Source: Lucinisca nassula
Lineage: Eukaryota; Mollusca; Bivalvia; Lucinida; Lucinidae
Assembly: GCA_963580285.1 (NCBI GenBank)
Contig: OY757017.1
Span: forward strand, 13,466,538-13,530,537
DNA length: 64,000 bases
Direction of reading: 5' to 3'
Program-made: the position numbers and the translations under genes
The notes under the pieces: model-generated
What the model saw: only the letters and a program-made list of their open reading frames with translations
Databases searched by the model: none
What the model was told of the DNA's origin: nothing
Shown: piece after piece, positions 43,601-54,597 of the stretch
Numbering within the stretch: the stretch's first letter is position 1
Layout of the letters: every line of letters starts with the position of its first letter

Positions 43601-43984
43601 CATCTGTGTCGTCTGGACACATTTCTAGTTTTCCTTGAGTTATGGCCCTTTGAAATTTTTCGCGTTTTAAGCTTGTAAAGATATCTCAAAACAAGTTGAG
43701 CTATTGTCCTGAAACTTTACCAACTGGTTGGGGATGATGAGTAAATGAACTGATTAATTCCCCGCCGCGAAGCGGAGCGGGGATTATAGGAATGGCCTTC
43801 GTCTGTCCGTATGACCTGATTAACTTCAGTTTTTCTTGTGTTATGTGCCTTCTAAAATTTCAGCATTGCAGTGAAATAAAAAAAAAATATCTCAATTACT
43901 GTTAGGGACAAGCAGTGTTAGGGTCAAGCAGTGTTAGGGTCAAGCAGTTGGGGGCATTGTGTTTCATAAACACTGGCTCTAGTT
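40638..43984 (+). mobile_element. Helentron-like element H3 (outer)
   Basis: Starts in a T run with hairpin ATGCCCCCAACTTCG..GTTGTGGGGGCAT and a GTCCGTCC-rich stretch. Tandem ~180-bp units follow (GCTATTGCCCTGAAACTTTA, GATGATGAGTAGATGAACTG). It is interrupted by the inner element 41658-43630 and resumes with the same unit at 43633. A second hairpin head (CCCCGCCGCGAAGCGGAGCG) appears at 43760. It ends GTTGGGGGCATTGTG then CACTGGCTCTAGTT. Confidence 0.65.
41658..43630 (+). mobile_element. Helentron-like element H2 (inner), sister of 1816-3480
   Basis: ATGCCCCCGCATCATATGAT hairpin after a T run; an ACGTACGT microsatellite (41765-41793); ~180-bp units with CCTCAAGGTCAAGGTCA; then ~130-bp units (CTTTCAAGGTCAAGGTCACT ... 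TAGAAAAACTTTGTCATCGC); ends GGGGGCATCTGTGTCGTC and CACATTTCTAGTT. Same order as 1816-3480 reversed. 1973 bp. Confidence 0.75.
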
Positions 43985-44018
43985 GTTCTTACTTCTGCTC
44001 TAAGACATAGGTTATATA

Positions 44019-44362
44019 CAGTCGAACTTCGATGGCTCGAACCCCTTTGGGACCATGAAAATTTGTTCGAGACAGGGGATGTTAGAGCTACTGAGATTAC
44101 TTCCAGGAGGCATAACGAGATACTTTTGGACATATTTTCGGTGTTCTGTAATGAATGTATGCTGTGTGTACTCAATAGAATCGCCTCATCGAGGCGATTC
44201 TAATGAGTACACACAGCATACATTTGCAAGATAAAAGACGAAAATCTCCTTAATTATCTCGCACCATTTCTTATGTAGAGAACTTCCGTAGGGGCTCAAG
44301 AACGGGTTCGACTCAGCCATTGTAAACGAGCCATCGGTATTCGAGCCTACGAAGTTCTACTG
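44019..44362 (+). mobile_element. MITE C, copy C2
   Basis: 344 bp flanked by TA. CAGTCGAACTTCGATGGCTC and the complement of CCTACGAAGTTCTACTG. Central palindrome 44164-44222 with arm ACTCAATAGAATCGCCTC. Confidence 0.85.
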
Positions 44363-44688
44363 TATAGCCTTGCCGAGAAAACTGGTATCTGATGTAGGGC
44401 CTAGTCTTTGCTTTCAAATGATTGAACTTTACAGAACATACTTAATCAGGCGCCATAGAACGTTTGATCTGGAACTGCACTGATGAGGAGAGTATCCGTT
44501 TGAAACGGGTTGACTTTTTAATTTGCAAAACACACTTATGTTAGATAATGCCAGCCTTTATATAAACTTTACTTTATTAGTTAAACATTGTTATGTCCCT
44601 TTTAAAAAATCAAGATTTTACGAAAACAGAGTTCGGAGAGAAAATCATAAAGCTGGTTTTTCTTTTATTTAGCCTTCACGTCACGAAA

Positions 44689-44955
44689 ACACGCCTGTAT
44701 AATTTTAACGCCCTTGAACCATCTTTTATACAGTAAAAACGGGGTATACTGGGGGTAAACCTTATTTTTCTTATTTCTGCTCTGAAATATAGGTTGTAGG
44801 TACTCGTTAGAATCGCCTCGATGAGGCGGTTCTGACAGTTACCCATAATCTATATTTTGAACAGAAATAAGAAAAATATCGCAATTTTTCAGCTTAAAAT
44901 TTTTGCTTTTTGGCGGTATAATTTTCAATGTATCTGTATAGGCGTGTTTTTGTAA
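44689..44955 (+). mobile_element. MITE A, copy A4
   Basis: TCACGAAAACACGCCTGTAT to GTATAGGCGTGTTTTTGTAA; palindrome with arms GTTAGAATCGCCTC / GAGGCGGTTCTGAC. Confidence 0.8.
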
Positions 44956-45219
44956 AGTGAAGCAAAATAAAAATTCCATAAAATTACGTAAGTAACCATT
45001 GAAGACCAAGATTAGCCTGTGTAAACGTACAGTTGGATCACAGTCTTCATTGGTTGCCCATGCCTTGCATTTACAAGTTTGAAATGTCTTTTTGAAAATT
45101 ATTTCTAGTTCACGTTAACGTCGTGGCAAAGTACCAGAATAAAATCAGATCAGAATTGTTACTATTGACTCGTCAAATATCACTCATTCACCAGAACCTG
45201 TGATGTATATAGGATCTAA

Positions 45220-45300
45220 CACTCGTGGTCATTTCATATGATATTTATGAAACGAGCCTTCGGCGAGTTTCATAAATATCATATGAAATGACCACGAGTG
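45220..45300. repeat. Snapback hairpin, second copy
   Basis: CACTCGTGGTCATTTCATAT ... ATTTATGAAAC and exact complement (33-bp arms) around a GAGCCTTCGGCGA loop that has its own GCC/GGC stem. Relative of 15425-15494. Confidence 0.75.
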
Positions 45301-45651
45301 TAAGATTCTGTTTATCAAAATTGTATTTTATCGCCTTTAAATTTGACAATATTTCCAAAAAAAATCATTGGTTGACATGGACGTCGTCATGACATTACTT
45401 AATCCCGCCAAAGTGTTATTACACGTGTGGTCATACCATTTTTATCACACGACGTTATCCGCTGCTTATCAACGGTGTCATATGATATGAGAAGTTATTC
45501 CCTAGCGCTAACCAAAGGGCAAAACGTAGCTACACCTCCTCTCTGCCTTCAGCTGAAAAGATAACATCACGTGAACAAGTCAGTGGAATGAACAACCCCC
45601 TAAACCCCACTTTATATAGAGAAAAAGGGGGTTTACGGGGATATACTTTTT

Positions 45652-47847
45652 AGCTCACCAGAGCCGAAGGCTCCGGGGGAGCTTATAGGATAGGCAGTTG
45701 TCCGTCGTCTGCGTCGTCTGCGTCTGCGTCTGCGTCTGGTGACGTCAACACTTTTAAACGACATCTCCTCTGAAGCCGCTAGGCCGATTGGGCCCAAATT
45801 TCATCTGTAGCATCCTTGGGTTGGGGGATTGAAAGTTTGTGTTTTTTATGAAATTCAGCTCATTAGTTTGGTTGCTATGGCAACTTAGAGTTCCCATAGA
45901 CTTATAATGGGGAAAATCGAAAATTGGCATTTACTGCCAAGCAGCTGCAGATATTTTGACAAAACTTTCATAGAAATATTCCTTAGGCAATCTACTATCT
46001 GCCATATGATTTTAGGTCTACTGCTCATTTGTATTGGTTGCCATGGAAACCAAATTGAAAAAAATAGAAAAAAAAAATACTTAAAAAATCATCTCCTCAG
46101 GAACCGTATGCTCTATGAGGCTGAGAGTTTATGAAAATATTCACCATATTTGCCTTTACAGGTTTTGTGTTTTTTCTGAAATTCGGCTCCTTAGTTTTGT
46201 TGCTATGGCAACTTAGATTTTCCATAGACTTATAATGGGGAAAATTGAAAATGGCATCTGCTGCCAAGTTATTGCAGATATTTTGACAAAGCTTTATAGA
46301 AATGTTCCTTGATTAAATGTCTCTCAGCCATATGCTTTAATGCCAACATAGGGGTCCCCAGGTTAAGCCGGGGCCATGCCCCACCCCCTCCACTTCATAA
46401 AAGGCCATATAACTCGGAAACCATCTAGATCCCCACCGCAAAACCATATATATTCTTGTTCCTTATGATAAGAAGCATTAAGTGACACCAACCTGGGGGT
46501 CCCCCCAGATGTGCCGGGGACATGCCCCACCCCCTCCATTCCATAAAAGGCCCAATATCTTGTAAACCTTACAGATCCCTACCCCTAAACCATATATATT
46601 CTTGTTCCTTATGAAAATATACATTCACTGACACCAACTTGGGGGTCTTCCGGGGTGTGCCTGGGCCTTGCCCCACCCCTTCTTCTTCACAAAAGGCCAT
46701 ATATCTCAGAAACCATTTAGATCCCCACCCCAAAACCATATATATTCTTGTTCCTTATGATAAGACGCATTCAGTGACATCAACCTGGGGGTCCCCCGGC
46801 TTGTGCCGGGGTCATGCCCCACCCCCTCCCATTTCATAAAAGACCCAATATCTTGGAAACCTTACAGATCCCCACCCCTAAACCCTATATATTCTTGTTC
46901 CTTATGAAGAGACTCATTCATTGACACCAATTTGGGGGTCTTTCTGGGTGCGCTGAAACCTTGCCCCACCCCTCCACTTCACAAAGGCCATTTATCTCAG
47001 AAACCATTCAGATCCCCACCCCAAAACCTTATATATTATTGTTTCTTATGATATGACGCATTCATTGACTCTAACCTTGGGGTCCCCTAGGATGTGCCGC
47101 AATCGTGCCCCACCCCTTCATTTCATTAAAGACCCAATATCTTGGAAATCTTACAGATTCCCACCCCTAACCATATATATTGTTGTCCTTATGATTAGAC
47201 ACATTCATTGACGTCAACCTGGAGGTCTTCAGGGCCAAGCCAGGGCCTTGCCCCACCCCACCACTTCACAAAAGGCTATACAAAAGGAACAGAAACTGTT
47301 CGGAGCCCCACCCCTAAACCATATATAATTATCTTCTTTGTGATAAGACACATTCAAATAACACTAGCTTGGGAGTCATCCAGACTGCCTGGGTCATGCC
47401 CCACTGCTTTACTTCATTAAAAGCCATATATCTCAGAAATCATTCAGATCCCCACCCATTAACTATAATATTCTTGTTCCTTATGATAAGACTCGTTCAG
47501 TCACACCAACCTGGGGGGTCACTTTGTGCTACGGCAATGCGCCCCGCCCCTCCACTTTAAAAGGCCATATATTTCAGAAACCGCTCGAATCCCCACCCCA
47601 TAATCATATATGTTCTTGTTCTTTATCAATAGCACACCCACTTGGGGATCGCTGGGGCCATTCCTCTCCTCTCCACGTCATAGAAGGGCCTCATATATCA
47701 GAAACCATTCAGATTCCCACCCATATATATATTGTCCTGAAGATCTGAAACCGGTTGGCAATAATAAAGATACTATTAAACAGTCCATGTGCTAATGTTG
47801 TTTACTTTTTACATATAATTATCTTGTTTCGGGACATTTTTGTTAGT

Positions 47848-47905
<58 letters not shown>

Positions 47906-48292
47906 TTGGTCCTTATAGGGACAACAATCTTGGGTTTTCCTGGGATCAACAGGACATGCCCCAACCCCTCTACCGCTTAAGAGGTCATATAACTCTGGTA
48001 TACAGATCCCCACTGCTACACGATATTTATTCTTATTCCTCATGATAAGATGCATTTAGTGATACCAGCCAGGGCTCCATTGGGTCCATGCGCTACACCC
48101 TCTACTTAATAAAAGGCCTAATGTTTTAGATACTGAGTCCAGATGGATGCTCATTTGGATATAGGGGTTCATTTGGGAGACTTTATAATTGGTAGATTAA
48201 AATGATGTCATTTTAAAATACATGTACATGGCTGTCATTGGGCAGTGCCCACCTGAGCTCTGGTGAGCATAGTGGCCCATGGGCCTCTTGTT
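45652..48292 (+). mobile_element. Pearl/Helentron-like element H4
   Basis: Starts AGCTCACCAGAGCCGAAGGC in a T run; ends GAGCTCTGGTGAGCATAG, GGCCCATGGGCC, TCTTGTT. Inverted subterminal GCTCACCAGAGC/GCTCTGGTGAGC. The interior has ~8 tandem units of about 165 bp (CAGATCCCCACC ... CCATATATATTCTTGTTC ... GGGGTCATGCCCCACC) from 46330 to 47760, and an (AT)n run at 47852-47902. Non-coding. Same family as 31911-34858. Confidence 0.75.
47852..47902. repeat. (AT)n microsatellite
   Basis: About 25 AT repeats inside H4. Confidence 0.95.
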
Positions 48293-48666
48293 TTTTCTCA
48301 TTTTTGCTCCAAGACATAGGTTGTGGGTACTCGTTAGAACCGCCTCAATGAGGCGGTTCTAACGAGCACACAAAACCTATATTGCCAGTATTTATGAGTA
48401 AAATATCACGGATTTTGATCAGAAAAATGGCCATTTTGGAGATGTGAAAAAAATGCACTATGTCGCACGAGTGTGTTATCGTAATGAATCGGGAATGGCA
48501 TTTCAGCCTTTAATGGTCCGAGGAAAGATAGTTTCTTTGTAAATGTCAGTTGTTGCACTATGAATCTAATATTCCGATGATACTAGCTTGGAGAAGAAGG
48601 TCAAATGTTGGGTGTTGGCAGCACTCTTTAGACCTTTGTATAATAGTATGAGCGTACTGTCGTTTT

Positions 48667-48910
48667 TAGCTCATCAGAGCCGAAGGCTCTGGGGGAGCTT
48701 ATAGGATAGGCAGTTGTCCATCGTCGTAGCTGGCGTCAACATTATCAAACGACATCTCCTCTGAAACCACTGGGCCGATTCAGCCTAAATTTCATTTGTA
48801 GCATCTTTGGGCTTGGGGATTGAAAGTTCGTGTTTTGAATGAAAATCGGCTCATTAGTTTGGTTGCTATGGCAACTTAGATTTTCCACAGACTTATAATG
48901 GGGAAAATCA
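48667..48910 (+). mobile_element. Pearl/Helentron-like 5' fragment
   Basis: AGCTCATCAGAGCCGAAGGC after a T run, continuing as in H4 for ~240 bp, then ends without a 3' terminus. Confidence 0.65.
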
Positions 48911-49296
48911 ATCAAAGCACTGAGAGTACTGGTGGGTCGATTGTCTCTGAGTGTAAGCTGGGAAAATAGTCCTGAACTGAGAATTGAACTGTTCGGTTAA
49001 GCCTTAAATTTCAGTATTTTTAAGCAAGCAGTGTAAACTTGACTAGACACCGGGTTAAGTGGCGTCTGATTAGGTGTTCACTGTTTGTCAATGGCCCAGT
49101 GCACGAGCTCAGTCCAGATTTTTACACTGCATTCTGACGTCACAGGGAGACGACTATCGATGCTATAAACAACCGGTACCTTCATTTTGTACATGGTCAG
49201 CGAGTGTCAAGGGTATTAAGGTATGGTCACCAAAATTATTTTCCTTGCTGCTGTTTCTTCTTATCATTTTCGATTTGAAAATGTTTATATTTCTTT

Positions 49297-49658
49297 TTAT
49301 CATATGGCGTCGCGTCTGAGAGTGTAATAACGTCATGTAATATTTTCGATAATTCACTAGTGGATTAAATATGCAAATTAGCTAGATACGTCCCGTAACG
49401 TTACATGTACGACGTCCTTAACGACGTTGCGTTTACTAATGGCGGAATATTGATATTTTATAAACAAACGTGAATAAAATGCGTTTTAAATGTCATATGA
49501 TAAACAGAATCTTGCATTCGTGCTCATGTATTATTGAATTTATTAAACTCGTTGAGGAAAAGGGATAAAATGCTCGGCAAAGCCTCGCATTTTATCCCTT
49601 TTCCTCAACTCGTTTAATAAATTCAATAATACATGAGCACTCATGTAAGATCCTCTAT
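49297..49658. mobile_element. Element E, copy E2 with 54-bp-arm hairpin
   Basis: TTTATCATATGGCGTCGCG ... AATGTCATATGATAAA, followed by a hairpin at 49520-49640: 54-bp arms (GTGCTCATGTATTATTGAAT ... GGGATAAAATGC) with a 2-base mismatch and the loop TCGGCAAAGCCTC. Confidence 0.75.
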
Positions 49659-49775
49659 ATCTTTTCTTGGAAGCATTTCAGCCAGAATAAAGTTGTTAAT
49701 GATAGAACTATAATATCTTTATGCTTACAAGAATAAATATATCATATGAAAACATGTTATAAAAGGTTTCTATTT

Positions 49776-50011
49776 GAGCCCCGCCAAGCGAATTTGGGTC
49801 TTCGAGCATTCCGTCATGACAAATTTTAACTGCGCATGCCCAGCCATTCAGAGGGGCCAGGGATATGGCTTTCTGTCTGAAGGTTCCTCTTGATTCACTG
49901 CTTCTATGAGCGAGCAGCGAAGGTTCTGGCGAGACTGCGCGGATGCGCAGGCTCGCCTGAACCTTCGCTGCTCGCATAGGCGATAAGTACCAAAATCGCT
50001 TGACGGGGCCC
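49776..50011. mobile_element. MITE F, copy F2
   Basis: 236 bp, ends GAGCCCCGCCAAGCGAATTT and the complement of AATCGCTTGACGGGGCCC, flanked by ATTT (49772-49775, 50012-50015). Confidence 0.85.
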
Positions 50012-50272
50012 ATTTAAAAGTAGCATCTAACTAACAACGTATCAATAAAATGGTTGACATTTAATTTTCCGTTTCCTATCCCTACTTAGAATACCTACAT
50101 AGAATAATAACGGATGGGAACAATTGCGCCCAAGGACGGGTCGTCCCGGTTTTGTGATGATCTGCAGGATACTGCGGTAGTCAGGGACCGCAACGTGATC
50201 GATATGTTTTTATTGGTCTCCCCTAGTTTATTTGTAACTCTGAGCGCCTGCTATTATGCCTTGAACTTTTAA

Positions 50273-50500
50273 CCCATTTTGTACTGAAGGGAATCTTCCA
50301 CTTTAAATACAGTACCAGTCAAATTTCAAAATTTAGGGATGTCAGGTTGTGTTTTCTTCAAAACTTATTTGGAAAATGGCTGGACTTTTTTGCGAACAGT
50401 ATAGAACCTGATCAGTCGCCGCGTTCTACCGCGACTGATCTTGGCCCGCACTGTTTGCCAGTTACCCGTTTTGGAATTCCCGGTAGATGTACACAATGGG
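50273..50500. mobile_element. MITE H, copy 3
   Basis: TTAA on both sides (50269-50272, 50501-50504). CCCATTTTGTACTGAAGG and the complement of GTAGATGTACACAATGGG. Decayed CGAACAGTATAG..CACTGTTTG hairpin inside. Confidence 0.8.
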
Positions 50501-50834
50501 TTAACCTGTACTGAGCTATAAAAAGACGCAAGGCGAATTAATCTACTATACTTTCATTCATTAGTTGTACACGGGGAATCTATGTGTAAAAGTTACATGT
50601 GCGTTCATAAAATAAAGACAGAAAATACAAATAAAATAAATTGACAGAAAACACAAATTATTCTCTTCAGCTCCATCAGCAGTTTCATTTTATATATGAG
50701 GAACTTTTGAATCCGTTTTGAATATGGAGTAATATTTCCTCACGGATGTCTCGGTGGTGATTAGGTCATCTGCAGTAGCTAGCCGTTTTAGTCTAATGTT
50801 AAATCTGGGTCGATTGTCGATTACAATCGACCCA

Positions 50835-51718
50835 AAAATGGCATTTACTGTCAAGCCTTTGCAAATACTTTGACAAAACTTTTATAGAAATATTCCTTGA
50901 GTAAACCTCTTTTTGCCATATGCGTTTTTGCCAACCTGGGGGTCCCCCAGCATGTGCTGGGGCCATGTTCCACCCCCTCCAGTCCATAAAAGGCCATATA
51001 TCTCAGAAACCATTCAGAACCCCATCCCCAAACTATATAAATTCTTGTTTCATATGATAAGACGCATTCAGTGACTCCAGGGGTCTCCTGGAATGTGCCG
51101 GGGCCATGCCCCAACCCTCCACTTCATGAAAGGCAATATATCTTTGAAACCATTCAGATCCCCACCACAAAACCATATATATTCTTGTTTCTTTATAGAC
51201 ACCAACCTGGGGGTCCCTTGGGATGTGCCGGATCCATACCCCACCCCTCCACTTCATAAAAGGCCCAATATCTCAGAAACTGCTCAGATCCCCACCCCAA
51301 AACCAAATATATTCTTGTTCCTTATGATAAGACACATTCAGTGATACCAACATAGGGGTATCCCGGGGTGCCCCGGGGCCATGCCCCACCCCTCCACTTC
51401 ATAAAAAGGCGATATATATCAGAAACCATTCAGATCCTCACCCCCGAAACCGTATATATTATTGTTTCTTATGATAAGACGCATTCAGTGACACCAACCT
51501 TGAATGTGCCCGGGCCATGCCCCACCCCCTCCACTTCGTAAAAGGCCACATATCTCAGAAACCATTCAGAGCCCCACCCCTAAACCCTATATATTATTGT
51601 TCCTTATGATAAGACACATTCAGTGATACCAACCTAGGGGCCTCCCGGGGGGCGGTGTGGGTGCGGTTGGGTGGGGGGGGGGGCTCAAATCGATTTTACG
51701 CAGTGCAATCCTCGCCCA
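50835..51718 (+). mobile_element. Pearl/Helentron-like tandem-unit block and PLE UTR scrap
   Basis: About five ~165-bp units as in H4 (CCATTCAGATCCCCACC, GTTCCTTATGATAAGAC) without element ends. 51685-51718 (TCAAATCGATTTTACG..CAATCCTCGCCC) is a PLE 3' UTR scrap. Confidence 0.65.
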
Positions 51719-52096
51719 AGGTTTCAGTTTCGGTTCCAGATTCAAGGTCTAACAACAGCCTGTTATGGAATGCAAAACATGTGGAGTGAAAACGTTTTCT
51801 ACAGTCCTTACATTCTTCCCACTTTGCAGAAAATGTGTAGTATTTGTGCGGAGTCCGCAGCGTATCCTTGGGCAGGAGTTTGCGACCGTGGCTATCGCAT
51901 AGTTTAGGTTATTTTAAACAGATGCCCTGAGGTTAGCTTAGCGAATACTACTCGTACAAGCTGACGTGTGATCAGTGAAGATTTTGATTTCCGGGAATTG
52001 CCCATACCAGCAGTTTGATAATAAATTTTCACTATGTCTGTGGCTGCCACAGATTATGGGTATATTGTAAATTCTAAAATACGCATCGTATCTCTT
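51719..52096. other. No recognised gene
   Basis: A plus-strand frame to 51907 has four spaced cysteines (CSICAES..GVCDRGYR) but no splice evidence and no recognisable family. Nothing else seen. Confidence 0.3.
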
Positions 52097-52375
52097 CATC
52101 ACCAGAACATGCCAATATAATTTTGACCCCCTTCAACCCCATTTTTATAAAGTAAAACTGGGGTTTACAGGAGTATACATTATTTTTCTTATCTCAGCTC
52201 AAAAACACAGATTGTGGGTACTCGTTAGAACCCCCTCGCCAAAGCGAATCTAACGAGTACCCGCAATCTATGTTTTGAACAGAAATATGAAAAATTTCAG
52301 GACTTTTATTCGAACATTTTCATTTTTTGGTGGTAAAAGTTTGCAATGTATTTGTATAGGCGTGTTTTCGTAATG
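52097..52375 (+). mobile_element. MITE A, copy A5
   Basis: CATCACCAGAACATGCC to GGCGTGTTTTCGTAATG, 279 bp; palindrome with decayed centre (CCCCCTCGCCAAAGCGAATC). Confidence 0.8.
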
Positions 52376-52473
52376 TTGTATGCATGTACTGCTAATAACT
52401 TATATCTATATTTTAAGAAAACCCCTTGGTCATTTTGTGGGAAAGTAACTGTCCCTTTGGATTTCCGCTTTTG

Positions 52474-53022
52474 ATTACGAAAACACACCTATTTAATTAC
52501 ATTGTCGGCCTCCGCCCATCGGGGCTTGAAGAAATATATGGGCTGCATGATGCTTCCACGCAGAGCTAAAACCGACCCGCACACGAGTACTGGTAAACCG
52601 CTTAGAGGATCAAAGCGTTGCGAGTCGGCCCGTCCATGCTTATAAACCCTATTGGTTTCATATGGCGGCAGGGCTTGAGATGTCATTTCATCTCAGTGTC
52701 GGGTAAAAGTCCCACAAAATTGGAAGCAATGTCTCCAAAATGACCTTTACAGTGTCGATGGGGACGTTAAACCTAAAATCAAACAAAAAACAAAACAATT
52801 ACATTGTAACCTTAACCACCGAAAAATCGACAATTTTCAGCTCAAAATATCAAAATATAGAATGTGGGTACTCGTTAGAACCGCCACGATGGGGGCGATT
52901 CTGACGAGTACCCACAATCTATATTTTTGAACAGAAATAAGAAACATAAGGTTTACTCCTGTAAACCTAAATAAAAGTCGGGTTCAAAGGGGTCAAAATG
53001 ATACAGGAGAGTTTTTGTGATG
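52474..53022 (-). mobile_element. MITE A, copy A6, split by SINE S9
   Basis: ATTACGAAAACACACCTATT at left, the SINE at 52506-52796, then the rest to GGAGAGTTTTTGTGATG. Palindrome at 52862-52920. A 37-bp PLE UTR scrap (AAGTAACTGTCCCTTTGG) abuts its left end. Confidence 0.8.
52506..52796 (+). mobile_element. SINE S, copy S9, nested with 11-bp TSD
   Basis: Flanked by AATTACATTGT (52495-52505, 52797-52807). Head CGGCCTCCGCCCATCGGGGC, tail GGGGACGTTAAACCTAAAAT then CAAACAAAAAACAAAAC. Confirms the orientation and both ends of SINE S. Confidence 0.9.
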
Positions 53023-53064
53023 TGATGTTTATATTATCATGAATTTGATTAATCTTTGTGTATC

Positions 53065-53346
53065 TCATCACGTAAACAAGTCCGTGAAATAAACACCCCC
53101 TTAAACCCCACTTTATATAGAGAAAACTGGGGTTTACGGGGGTATACATTATTTTTCTTATTTCTGCTCAAAGACATAGGTTGTGGGTAATCGTTAGAAC
53201 CGCCTCAAGAGGGCGGTTCTTACAAGCACCCACGACCTATGTTTGCTGTATTTATAAGAAAAATATCACAGGTTTTCACCAGAAAAGTAGCCATTTTTGA
53301 GCTATGGAAAAATGCACTATATTTCGCAGGGATGTGTTTTCATAAT
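53065..53346 (+). mobile_element. MITE B, copy B6
   Basis: CATCACGTAAACAAGTCC to GGGATGTGTTTTCATAATG, 282 bp; palindrome 53174-53235. Confidence 0.85.
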
Positions 53347-53365
53347 GTTTTCTTTCGGGGATGTG

Positions 53366-53369
<4 letters not shown>

Positions 53370-53413
<44 letters not shown>

Positions 53414-53735
53414 TCGGGTTTAACGTCGCTTTCAACAATTTTTTCAGTCATATAACGACGGTGTCTGGTTGCGACAGGGAGCTCAATGCTCACTTTTATA
53501 GTGCTGCCTCACTGAAGTATCATGTTCCAGACACATTACATGATACCACACCCAGTCACATTATCCTGACACTGGGTTGACCAAACCTAGCTCTACCCCG
53601 TAAATCTGAGTGCCAAGCGAGGAGCAGCTAGTACCATTTTTAACGACTTTGGTATGTCGCGGCCCGGGATCGAACCCGTGACCTCCCGTTCCCCGGAGCG
53701 GACACTCTACCAACTGAGCTATCGGGGCCGGTGCG
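53370..53735 (-). mobile_element. tRNA-headed SINE T with 13-bp TSD
   Basis: Flanked by GGGGATGTGAGGT (53357-53369, 53736-53748). On the minus strand 53730-53653 is a well-kept tRNA-like head (GATAGCTCAGTTGGTAGAGT A box; GGGTTCGATCCCGGG B box), then a ~230-bp body, tail GCGACGTTAAACCCGAATT and a (CA)n run (53370-53410). The Pol III promoter boxes look intact. Resembles the V-/MetaSINE layout by recall. Confidence 0.85.
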
Positions 53736-54051
53736 GGGGATGTGAGGTATTGCATTAATTCCCAATCATTGACTTCACTTCTATTTTACTGGGGCCTGGA
53801 AAATAATTCGAGCCGGGGCACAGCATTTCCTACAATTTACATGTGCGCCCAACGAAGACTCAGATCCGCCTGTGTGTCTGCGCAGAGTCTTCGTTATGCG
53901 CTATAAGCATAGCTAAGGGCCCAATGCTCCATTATGCAAGAAGAGAAGTCTCTGGTCAGACTATATGGATGCACAGGATGATCTCATTCTTCGCCGAGTG
54001 CACATGTAGATTGGCTCATATGAAAGCTTTAACCCTTATTCCGCTCTATAC

Positions 54052-54190
54052 GAAGGCAACGATCAGGGATCGATGCAATTAACCAACAGCTCCCATCAGA
54101 GACATCAAAGTGAAAGAAAAACAAACATGAAATCACTAGACCCAAATGGAAACATCAATAGCGGAAAGCCAAAAAATGACGGTTTCTTTC
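54052..54190 (-). mobile_element. PLE 3' UTR fragment R8
   Basis: AAGGCAACGATCAGGGATCG ... CCACAAAATACC, the terminal 140 bp of the PLE UTR. Confidence 0.65.
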
Positions 54191-54394
54191 CCACAAAATA
54201 CCCTACTGTTGCAACAGTGTAATTCAAGATCAGATGGCTTCTAGATAAAGCAATCTGATCAGGATTTACAACGTTTTCATGCAGTTTGTGAACTAAATAA
54301 ATGTATTATAACAGGTAATTTGATTGGTAGACTGTCAGAAATGGGTATGCCTAGATTCAGTTAAGGGATAAACCAAAGTGTGTCTTTGGACATT

Positions 54395-54597
54395 TCATTT
54401 AGCGATACTGAATTGAAGGAAATGGTCATACAAGTACCCCACACTTCCTTTCCAACACACCAAAGATAAAGATACACAAATATTGAGCAGATTATAAAAG
54501 GAATAAACCAACACAGAAGTATCGTCTTGACACGGTTGGAAAAAATATTTTCCGGGTCGGGGGCTTAAATCGATTTTACGTGACCACAATCCTCGCC
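54395..54597 (-). mobile_element. PLE 3' UTR fragment R9
   Basis: TTTTCCGGGTCGGGGGCTTA and ATCGATTTTACG..CACAATCCTCGCC on the minus strand; joined head to head with R10. Confidence 0.6.

Larger units (their letters stand above)
40556..44013 (+). mobile_element. MITE B, copy B4, split by a nested Helentron-like element
   Basis: The left part (40556-40632) reads TTAACAAGTCCGTGTAATGA..AACCCCACCTTATATAGAG; the right part (43985-44013) resumes GTTCTTACTTCTGCTCTAAG..CATAGGTT. Joined, they follow the MITE B order with the insertion in its T run. It is cut off before the palindrome. Confidence 0.7.
45565..48486 (+). mobile_element. MITE B, copy B5, split by Helentron-like H4
   Basis: 45565-45648 (CATCACGTGAACAAGTC ... 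TTTACGGGGATATACTTT) and 48293-48486 (TTCTCATTTTTGCTCCAAG ... GTGTGTTATCGTAATG) make one complete MITE B when joined; the 2.64-kb insert sits in its T run. Palindrome at 48318-48375. Confidence 0.8.

Noticed and set aside
44476..44512. CTGATGAG ... GAAAC near 44.48 kb as a hammerhead
   Set aside because: Four extra bases lie between stem II and GAAA, and GAAAC is instead part of a CCGTTT/AAACGG hairpin.
53239..53580. A cysteine/valine-rich 113-codon frame
   Set aside because: It reads through a (GT)n microsatellite and a SINE.
8044..53730. tRNA-like sequences (8044, 14716, 21982, 27238, 53730) as real tRNA genes
   Set aside because: Acceptor stems do not pair well, each continues into a SINE body, and two are bounded by target duplications.
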